From an uncultured Erysipelotrichaceae bacterium (GTDB taxonomy: Bacteria; Bacillota_I; Bacilli_A; RF39; UBA660), in assembly GCA_902803795.1 (NCBI GenBank), contig CADCRC010000146.1:1-19281 (forward strand): 19,281 nucleotides of DNA, given 5' to 3'. Shown here in pieces: positions 7,821-13,923 of the stretch. Under the pieces are notes generated by a model. That model searched no databases. It was not told the origin of the DNA and saw only the letters and a program-made list of their open reading frames with translations. The stretch's first letter is position 1. Each line of letters starts with the position of its first letter. A program made the position numbers and the translations under genes.

Positions 7821-8483
7821 ATAAAGAAAGTTACTATATTAATTAGTTTAAGTACATTTGTTGTTACAGTTGGACTTATTTTTCTATTTACTGGAAGAAC
7901 TGAAAATATAATTCAAAAGAAAAATAGTTATTACTTTGAAACTATTTATAATAAAAATAGTAATTTTAATAGTGTTTTATTTGATAAGATTAAAGATTAT
8001 CCAATAGATATTAATTCATTAGATAAAATATGTAAAAATTATAATATTAGTAATAAGTTTTATTATTATGTTAATGGTAATATGAGTGTAGTTGGAGCAG
8101 AAGAGTTAGTTTATACTGGAATAGATAGTTTTAATAGTTTATATGTACATAATAATACAGGAAATTTAATTATTTCTTGTGATAATTCCTTTAAAATAAT
8201 TATTCCTACTGATAATAAACATTATGAAATAGTAGGTAATTTATCAACTGACTCAGATGATAAAAAAGAATTCGATAAAATAATTAATGATTCTGGTAAA
8301 CCTACTCATATTTATAAAATAAAAGATAAAGAAGTATTTTATTATAACTATGAAAGTGATAATTATGTTGTTTCATTTATAGTAATTGATAATCTAGAAT
8401 TTAATACTTTTGAAGTAGAAGAAATACATTATATACCTATAGAATATTATTCTTTAGATGGAGAAAAATTAGAAGAAATATAA
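7821..8483 (+). CDS. Membrane-anchored protein of unknown function with an apparent ATA start codon
   Basis: The first ATG-initiated reading frame here starts at 8082, but that ATG has no ribosome site and the same frame is open upstream to 7818. Read from ATA at 7821, the product is 220 residues and begins like a normal signal anchor: (M)KKVTILISLSTFVVTVGLIFLFTG, written here in two parts across residues 1-13 and 14-25. AGGATGG at 7806-7812 is spaced 8 nt from the ATA, as for other genes here. An in-frame ATG at 7809 is blocked by TAA two codons later. No in-frame ATG, GTG or TTG exists between 7818 and 8082. The rest (26-220) is an unrecognised, Asn/Asp/Tyr-rich, probably extracellular domain. 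Either ATA initiates, giving low expression, or the start codon has mutated and this is a silenced gene. Confidence 0.65.
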   Translation: MKKVTILISLSTFVVTVGLIFLFTGRTENIIQKKNSYYFETIYNKNSNFNSVLFDKIKDYPIDINSLDKICKNYNISNKFYYYVNGNMSVVGAEELVYTGIDSFNSLYVHNNTGNLIISCDNSFKIIIPTDNKHYEIVGNLSTDSDDKKEFDKIINDSGKPTHIYKIKDKEVFYYNYESDNYVVSFIVIDNLEFNTFEVEEIHYIPIEYYSLDGEKLEEI

Positions 8484-8508
8484 TACTAATTCTACTTATA
8501 TTTTGTTT

Positions 8509-8537
8509 TTGACATTATTCCAATATAATGATAAACT
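8509..8537 (+). promoter_or_regulatory. Predicted promoter of the DUF285 surface-protein gene
   Basis: A perfect -35 TTGACA (8509-8514) is 17 bp from TAAACT (8532-8537, 4 of 6). A perfect TATAAT also lies at 8524-8529, but it is only 9 bp from the TTGACA and has no good -35 of its own. Which -10 is used cannot be decided from sequence. Confidence 0.5.
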
Positions 8538-8564
8538 TGTAGTAATAATAATAGAGGTGACAAT

Positions 8565-10388
8565 ATGAAAAAATTGTTTCTAAATATAATTTATGTTATA
8601 GCTTTATGTATGCTTTTGCCAACTTATGTTTTTGCAGAAGATACTTGTAAAGATATGGATGTCAGTATTAAATCTATATCTATGATAGATAGTGAAGGAA
8701 TAGTTATAGAGAATAATGTTCCTTCTTTTGTAGATCAAAGTATTAATTTAGCTTTAAAATTTTATGAATTTAATTCTAATGTAAAATATAAAGTTACACT
8801 TCAAAATAATTCAGATACAACATATTATATTGATTTTCAAGATATTTTAGAAAATCATATTCAATATAAGATAGAGTTAATTGATAGTGATAATGAAATT
8901 AAGCCAAATGGAGAAACTAGTTTTTATTTGGTTGCGACATATAATTCTGAAGTTAATGAAGAAGACTTTGTTGATGGTATTTATCAAAATGTTAGTGAAT
9001 TGCATTTTTTAATTACTGATGGAGAAATTGGAAATATAATAAATCCTTCAACAAAGAGTTCTATATTCTTTATGTTATTATTATTAGTTATATTAACTTT
9101 GGTTTTTGCATATCAAAAGAGATTAGGAAGTAAGAAAACAATATCTTTAATTGTAATTGGATATATTATAGTTCCATTAACTATTCATGGAATGTGTAAA
9201 TATACTATTGATTTAACAGCAAATGTTGCTATATCTAATGAAAATGTTAATGTATGTAATTATGATGGTGAATTAGTACAAGGAGCAAAATTTATCAATG
9301 GTGATTATACATATCGTTATAAACAGATGAAGACTGAAGAAGGATGGGTTAACATTGATGAAGATGGATGGGGAGTTACTTTAACAAAAAATAATACTTT
9401 TACTCCAATTGAGTCAGATGTTTGTAATATTATTAATAAAAAAGCAGTTGTAGAAGAAAGTTTTATGGAAAGAACTCCTACAGCAGACTTAGATTATTTA
9501 ACAACATCATCTAGGTTTAAAAATGGGTTTGGATCAGGTGTTACTGTTGATTCATTTGAAACAATAACTATTGTAGATAATAAAATAATTCCTTCTAATG
9601 CTATTAAGTCATGGGATGTTTCAAATAAGGGTAATGGTTCTATTCAAGCTTGGTATATAGATGAAGATAGTGATGGTATGTATGAACTATATATTGGAGC
9701 TGATGGTGGTGTTCTAGCAAATCCAGATATGAGTTATTATTTCTATGAATACTCAAATGTTGAAGATACAAATAATTTTAATAAATTAGATGTGTCTGGA
9801 GTAACTAATATGAATGGTTTTATGCTATTACTTGGATCAAATTCATCTACATTTAGTATTGATGTTTCTGGTTGGGATACAAGAAATGTAACTGATATGT
9901 CTGTTTTATTTAGTAGTGCAGGAAATAATGCAACATCATTTGAAGTAATAGGATTAGAAAGTTGGAATACTTCTAATGTAAAAACAATGACTGGAATGTT
10001 TGCTTCTGCAGGTTCATCATCAACTGATTTTTCTATTGGACAGTTAACAAATTGGGATACTAAAAAAGTAACTAATATGGGTAATATGTTTGCTTTTGCT
10101 GGAGAAAATGCAACAAATTGGGAATCTTTAGGTGAGTTAAATATTTATAGTGCATCAATTGGAGGATCAAATATTGCTGCTGGAATGTTTGCTTATTGTA
10201 GAAATGCAAAAGTAACATTAAATTTACATAATAATATAACAACTTATCGTCATGCATTTGATACAGCATCAACAAAGCCAGGTTCTCAAATTATAGTTAA
10301 TTATTCAGAAGCAGTTACTAATATTGATCGTATAATTAGTACAAAGAGTAGTAACAGTAATGTTATAAAAGGAGAATTAATTGATTAA
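8565..10388 (+). CDS. BspA/DUF285-type surface protein with two internal membrane helices
   Basis: A 607-residue envelope protein. Residues 1-24 form a signal peptide with a VFA cleavage site before E25. An external domain of about 130 residues follows, then two membrane helices (about 166-183 and 193-211) joined by a short basic loop QKRLGSKK. By the positive-inside rule the loop is cytosolic and the long C-terminal part is again outside. That part carries DUF285-type repeats of about 30 residues: GVTNMNGFML near 412, GWDTRNVTDMSVLF near 436, SWNTSNVKTMTGMF near 466 and NWDTKKVTNMGNMF near 496. Such repeats occur in surface proteins of mycoplasmas and gut bacteria, where adhesion roles have been proposed. 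GAGGTGA precedes the ATG. It has its own promoter and is followed by a hairpin cluster. Confidence 0.85.
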   Translation: MKKLFLNIIYVIALCMLLPTYVFAEDTCKDMDVSIKSISMIDSEGIVIENNVPSFVDQSINLALKFYEFNSNVKYKVTLQNNSDTTYYIDFQDILENHIQYKIELIDSDNEIKPNGETSFYLVATYNSEVNEEDFVDGIYQNVSELHFLITDGEIGNIINPSTKSSIFFMLLLLVILTLVFAYQKRLGSKKTISLIVIGYIIVPLTIHGMCKYTIDLTANVAISNENVNVCNYDGELVQGAKFINGDYTYRYKQMKTEEGWVNIDEDGWGVTLTKNNTFTPIESDVCNIINKKAVVEESFMERTPTADLDYLTTSSRFKNGFGSGVTVDSFETITIVDNKIIPSNAIKSWDVSNKGNGSIQAWYIDEDSDGMYELYIGADGGVLANPDMSYYFYEYSNVEDTNNFNKLDVSGVTNMNGFMLLLGSNSSTFSIDVSGWDTRNVTDMSVLFSSAGNNATSFEVIGLESWNTSNVKTMTGMFASAGSSSTDFSIGQLTNWDTKKVTNMGNMFAFAGENATNWESLGELNIYSASIGGSNIAAGMFAYCRNAKVTLNLHNNITTYRHAFDTASTKPGSQIIVNYSEAVTNIDRIISTKSSNSNVIKGELID

Positions 10389-10405
10389 AGCAGGATATCC
10401 TGCTT
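10388..10405 (+). repeat. 18-nt perfect palindrome at the surface-protein stop codon
   Basis: AAGCAGGAT followed by ATCCTGCTT is a perfect inverted repeat that begins on the last base of the stop codon. It is the first of three adjacent hairpins. It has no following T-run. It is GC-rich for this genome. Confidence 0.7.
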
Positions 10406-10441
10406 CAGACTATTAACAAAATATCTTTTGTCAACAGTCTG
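10406..10441 (+). repeat. Long imperfect hairpin between the surface gene and the right repeat
   Basis: Positions 10406-10421 pair with 10426-10441 across the 4-nt loop TATC. Of 16 positions 14 pair; the two A/C mismatches are at 10412/10435 and 10415/10432. The outer arms read CAGACT and AGTCTG. Confidence 0.7.
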
Positions 10442-10464
10442 AGACACTGTCATGAGACAGTGTC
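10442..10464 (+). repeat. 20-nt palindromic repeat, right copy, with full 9-bp hairpin
   Basis: This is the second exact copy of the 20-nt element at 7711-7730. Here the stem is complete: GACACTGTC (10443-10451), loop ATGA, GACAGTGTC (10456-10464). The following ACTTTATTTTAT is T-rich, so this hairpin may also terminate transcription of the surface-protein gene. Confidence 0.8.
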
Positions 10465-10516
10465 ACTTTATTTTATAAAGCTAATTTTGATTATTTAGAA
10501 ATTAGAATAGATAATT

Positions 10517-10552
10517 TAAAAATATAATAACTAGAAAGCTATTATATTTTTA
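10517..10552 (+). terminator. Possible AT-only bidirectional terminator
   Basis: AAAATATAATA (10519-10529) pairs perfectly with TATTATATTTT (10540-10550) across a 10-nt loop, and a T-run ends the stem. It is made only of A-T pairs, so its stability is low and it may be a chance product of composition. Confidence 0.4.
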
Positions 10553-10561
10553 TTATAGATG

Positions 10562-10570
10562 TGATATAAT
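10562..10570 (+). promoter_or_regulatory. Predicted extended -10 promoter of the zinc-ribbon gene
   Basis: TGATATAAT is a perfect extended -10 (TGnTATAAT) 27 bp before the start at 10598. The -35 region (about 10542-10547, TTATAT) is weak, as is allowed for extended -10 promoters. Confidence 0.5.
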
Positions 10571-10597
10571 TTAGTCTATGAAATGGATGTGTAAAAT

Positions 10598-10921
10598 ATG
10601 AAAGAATATGATTATGTGGATTGGTTTTGCGATGGTTGTGATGCAAATTTAAATAGACAACCTGGATTTACAACATCAAATGGAATATGGACATGTACTG
10701 AATGTGGTTATGAAAACAATGTTACTGATGATAACATATTAAGTTATGACGAAGCAGAACAACAAGAGTCATATCAAGAAGAATGCCCAAATTGTGGAGG
10801 ACATATGAGAAGAATGACATATTCACCTGGAGATTCTTGGGTATGTGAAGATTGTGGATTAGAGGGACAAAAAAATGATTATGGCTTAATGGGAGCAGAT
10901 AAAGAATTTTTTGATGAGTGA
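10598..10921 (+). CDS. Double zinc-ribbon protein of unknown function
   Basis: A 107-residue soluble protein with two four-cysteine zinc-ribbon modules. The first has CDGC at 11-14 and CTEC at about 33-36; the second has CPNC at about 63-66 and CEDC at about 83-86. An acidic, Gln-rich linker joins them. The tail is acidic. The cysteine spacing shows zinc binding, but not whether the target is nucleic acid or protein. Its ribosome site (GGATGTG) is weak. It stands alone between the surface-protein block and the replication operon, with its own promoter, and ends in TGA. Similar short zinc-ribbon proteins are common in low-GC Bacillota and mostly uncharacterised. Confidence 0.85.
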   Translation: MKEYDYVDWFCDGCDANLNRQPGFTTSNGIWTCTECGYENNVTDDNILSYDEAEQQESYQEECPNCGGHMRRMTYSPGDSWVCEDCGLEGQKNDYGLMGADKEFFDE

Positions 10922-11011
10922 CGATGAATCATTGTAAATAAAGAAAAATATATTTATAAAAATACACTTGATTCTTTCCAAAAATCACATTTTATTTATA
11001 AAGAATTTAGA

Positions 11012-11040
11012 TAGACAAAAAAATATGTTTATTATATAAT
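11012..11040 (+). promoter_or_regulatory. Predicted sigma-A promoter of the replication/maintenance operon
   Basis: TAGACA (11012-11017, 5 of 6), a 17-bp spacer and a perfect TATAAT (11035-11040). This is the best all-round promoter match in the window. It stands 24 bp before the DHH-family gene, the first of eight closely packed genes. Confidence 0.7.
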
Positions 11041-11063
11041 AAAGAGTAATTGGAGTGGTAGAT

Positions 11064-12053
11064 ATGTTGATACAAAAAAAAGCAAATAAGATAAAAAGAA
11101 TAATAGGAAGATCTAGTAAAATATTTATAACATCACATAATAAAATAGACATGGATTCTATAAGTAGTATGATAGGTATGTATCAAATAAGTAAAAGAAG
11201 ATTTAATAATTGCTATATAATTATTGATGAAGAAGATACAGAACATGATGAAATAATAGAAGAAATAATTAATAATATAAAAAAAGACATGAATATAATT
11301 AAATCAAGTGAAGTTGTTAAAAATAAAAGTAAAATTGAAAATAACAATTTACTTGTATTATTAGATTGTAATTCTAAAGAAGATCTTAGTTGCCCAAATA
11401 TTGTTGATAAATTCAAAAGAATAATGATAATTGATCATAGCACTCGTAAAGATAAATCAATTAAAGCAATATTATCAGTAATTGAAAAGAGTGCATCTTC
11501 ATGTGCTGAAATGATCACGTATCTAATTGAAAAATTTAATAAAAACATAGATTCTAACTACGCAACTCTTCTTTTAGCAGGTATAGCAACTGATACAGAT
11601 AATTTTTCTTTAAGAACAAAACAAGAAACATTTTATTCAGCATATTATTTAAGTTGTCTTGGTGCAGATAATAGTCAAGTACAATATTTACAAAAATTAG
11701 ATATGAAAAAATTTATTAATAGAGAAAAATTAATAACAAGCACTCAATTACTAAATAATGATACAGTTGCTTTTGCAAAAGGATCCAATCATATTATATA
11801 TTCAGGAGAAGATTTAGCTAAGGCAGCATATACAATGCTATATTTTAATAATATAGAAGTATCATTTGTATTAGCCAAAATAGCTAAAAACACTCCAGCA
11901 ATATATATTAGAAGTCTTGGAAATGTAGACATAAGTGGAATAATTGAAGAATTTAATGGAGTTGGGGACAGATATAAAGGAAAAATTATATTTGAAAAAA
12001 ATACTATAGGGAAAGTAGAAAATAAAATTAAAGAAAAAATAAAAAACTTATAG
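11064..12053 (+). CDS. Stand-alone DHH/DHHA1 protein in the gdpP position, with altered active-site motifs
   Basis: In Bacillus the genes gdpP, rplI and dnaB are adjacent, and this gene holds the gdpP place. GdpP hydrolyses c-di-AMP. This 329-residue protein has only the DHH and DHHA1 domains; the membrane helices, PAS and degenerate GGDEF of GdpP are missing, so it is soluble like DhhP/Pde2 enzymes. Metal-binding motif I is intact (H25, D29, D31 in HNKIDMDS), as are D101 in LLDCN and D177 in AGIATDTDNF. The name-giving motif is DHS (124-126) instead of DHH, and the DHHA1 GGGGH motif is replaced by NGVGDRYKG near 298-306. It may be weak, altered in substrate, or a sensor. ATG 11064 is chosen over GTG 11055, which lies inside the GGAG ribosome site. 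Confidence 0.85.
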   Translation: MLIQKKANKIKRIIGRSSKIFITSHNKIDMDSISSMIGMYQISKRRFNNCYIIIDEEDTEHDEIIEEIINNIKKDMNIIKSSEVVKNKSKIENNNLLVLLDCNSKEDLSCPNIVDKFKRIMIIDHSTRKDKSIKAILSVIEKSASSCAEMITYLIEKFNKNIDSNYATLLLAGIATDTDNFSLRTKQETFYSAYYLSCLGADNSQVQYLQKLDMKKFINREKLITSTQLLNNDTVAFAKGSNHIIYSGEDLAKAAYTMLYFNNIEVSFVLAKIAKNTPAIYIRSLGNVDISGIIEEFNGVGDRYKGKIIFEKNTIGKVENKIKEKIKNL

Positions 12054-12063
12054 GGGGGTAAAT

Positions 12064-12510
12064 ATGGAAGTTATATTCATTAAAGATTTAAGAGGGCAAG
12101 GAAAAAAAGGCGAAATAAAAAATGTTAAAGATGGATATGCACAAAACTTTTTAATAAAAAAAGGATATGCAATAGAAAAAACAGATAATTCTGTAAAAAA
12201 ACTTGAAAGAGAAAATCAAAAGAAACAAGATGAAATAAAAGAAAAAACAATTATTGCTAACAAAATAAAAACAAAACTAGAAAATGAAACAATTACTTTA
12301 TCATCTAAAATACAAAAAGACAATAAATTATATGGAAGCATAAATCAAAAACAAATAATTGATGAATTAAGTAAATTAGGATATGATATTGAAAAAAAAC
12401 AAATTATTATTGAAAAGCCTATACAAACATTAGGTTTTCATAAAATAAAAGTTGAATTATATAAAAACATTATTAGTGATTTAAAAATACATATTATTGA
12501 GGAAAAATAA
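12064..12510 (+). CDS. rplI: 50S ribosomal protein L9
   Basis: L9 binds 23S rRNA near the L1 stalk and helps keep reading frame. The 148-residue length is typical. The N-terminal rRNA-binding domain (1-50) has the family pattern DLRGQGKKGEIKNVKDGYAQNFL, followed by a long charged helix (about 45-75) and the C-terminal domain. The start is 10 bp after the DHH gene. Its ribosome site is a run of six G (12053-12058) overlapping that gene's stop, unusual in such AT-rich DNA and weaker than AGGAGG because one G must pair with U. It is co-transcribed with dnaB. Confidence 0.96.
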   Translation: MEVIFIKDLRGQGKKGEIKNVKDGYAQNFLIKKGYAIEKTDNSVKKLERENQKKQDEIKEKTIIANKIKTKLENETITLSSKIQKDNKLYGSINQKQIIDELSKLGYDIEKKQIIIEKPIQTLGFHKIKVELYKNIISDLKIHIIEEK

Positions 12511-12521
12511 TGAGGTGAAAC

Positions 12522-13886
12522 ATGCCAAGTTTAAGAGTATTACCCAATAATTTTGAAGCAGAAGAATCTGTACTTGGAGCCTGTGTTCTTAATAAACAAG
12601 CATTATATAAAGCAAGCGAAAATTTAACCGCTGAAGATTTTTATAATGAAAAAAATTCAAAAATCTTCACAATAATGAATGAATTAAAAGAAGAAAATTC
12701 ACCAATAGATATAACAACTCTTACATCTAAACTTCAATCAAAAGGACAATTAAATGAAATAGGTGGAGTAGAATATTTAACAGAGATAGTAAATTTTGTA
12801 CCAACAAGTGCAAATATTGACTATTATATTCAGATAGTAAAAGAATCTTCTATATTAAGAAAATTAATAGATACAGCACAAAGTATTGCTGAAACAGGAT
12901 ATCAACAAACAGATTCAATAAATGATGTATTAGATAATGCAGAAAGAAAAATATTAAATGTAGTAAGAAATAGAAGTACAACAGAATTTAGAACAATAAA
13001 AGATGTTCTAGCAAAAACGGAAACTAATTTAGAAAGATTATCAGAAAATAAACAAGAAATAACAGGACTTGCAACAGGATGGACACTATTTGATAAGATA
13101 ACAACAGGATTACATGAAAATGAATTAATAATAATTGCAGCTCGTCCTGCCATGGGAAAAACTGCATTCGCTCTTAATTTAGCTGTACATGCAGCACAAG
13201 AATCAAATAAAAATGTTGCAGTATTCAATTTAGAAATGGCTGCAGAACAATTAGCTATAAGAATAATATCATCTGCAGGACAAGTAGATGTATTTAAATT
13301 ACGTACTGGAAAACTAGAAAATAATGATTGGAAAAGAGTAAATGAAGCAATAAGTCAATTACAAGATACCAATTTAGTAATAGATGATACAGCAGGTATT
13401 ACAATAGGAGAAATAAGAGCTAAATGTAGAAGACTTGCATCAAGTGATAAAGGCTTAGCTCTAGTTATAATTGATTATCTGCAACTTGTTTCAGGTGGAA
13501 AAAATTATGGTTCTAATAGACAACAAGAAGTCTCAGACATATCAAGAAGTTTAAAAACTTTAGCACTAGAATTAAATGTTCCGATTATTGCTCTATCACA
13601 ATTATCTCGTAGCGTTGAAGCAAGAGAAGATAAAAGACCATTAATGAGTGATTTAAGAGAATCAGGTTCTATTGAACAAGATGCAGATATTGTTGCATTT
13701 CTTTATAGAGATGATTACTATAATAAAGAACAAAGAACTGATGATAATAATTCAATTAGTGAATTAATAATTGGAAAGCATAGAAATGGGCCAACCGCTA
13801 CAATCAAATTATTATTTAAAAAGAACACATCAACATTCTTGAATTTAAGAAAAGAAGATGAAACAAATAATGACAAAGTAGAATAA
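12522..13886 (+). CDS. dnaB: Replicative DNA helicase DnaB (DnaC in Bacillus naming)
   Basis: This hexameric 5'-3' helicase unwinds DNA at the replication fork and binds primase. The 454-residue protein has the usual two parts: an N-terminal domain (about 8-110, opening NNFEAEESVLGACVL) and a RecA-like ATPase domain from about 180. The Walker A motif is ARPAMGKT (207-214), the Walker B region LVIIDYLQL (314-322), and late motifs are SGSIEQDADI (381-390) and GKHRNGPTA (418-426). No intein and no insertion interrupts it. AGGTGA before ATG 12522 supports the start. It lies directly after rplI, the conserved order in Bacillota. Confidence 0.98.
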   Translation: MPSLRVLPNNFEAEESVLGACVLNKQALYKASENLTAEDFYNEKNSKIFTIMNELKEENSPIDITTLTSKLQSKGQLNEIGGVEYLTEIVNFVPTSANIDYYIQIVKESSILRKLIDTAQSIAETGYQQTDSINDVLDNAERKILNVVRNRSTTEFRTIKDVLAKTETNLERLSENKQEITGLATGWTLFDKITTGLHENELIIIAARPAMGKTAFALNLAVHAAQESNKNVAVFNLEMAAEQLAIRIISSAGQVDVFKLRTGKLENNDWKRVNEAISQLQDTNLVIDDTAGITIGEIRAKCRRLASSDKGLALVIIDYLQLVSGGKNYGSNRQQEVSDISRSLKTLALELNVPIIALSQLSRSVEAREDKRPLMSDLRESGSIEQDADIVAFLYRDDYYNKEQRTDDNNSISELIIGKHRNGPTATIKLLFKKNTSTFLNLRKEDETNNDKVE

Positions 13887-13923
13887 ATATGATAAAATAA
13901 ATTAAGATTTAAGAGGAGATTTA

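Noticed and set aside
7500..8400. Apparent similarity between the C-terminal end of the DUF5305-like protein and the protein at 7821 (both have an SGxPxHxY-like stretch followed by Tyr-rich strands)
   Set aside because: Only a few positions agree and both proteins are low-complexity in Asn, Lys and Tyr. It cannot be separated from chance by eye.
8082..8483. Start of the anchored protein at ATG 8082
   Set aside because: No ribosome site, and the open frame upstream encodes a convincing signal anchor, so this would be an internal Met.
10922..11012. Extension of the zinc-ribbon protein through two TGA codons to a TAG at 11010-11012, as if TGA coded tryptophan
   Set aside because: All recognised genes use TGG for tryptophan and none has an internal TGA. 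At this AT content a TGA-Trp genome would use TGA heavily. The extension has no recognisable features, and a clear promoter for the next gene starts at 11012.
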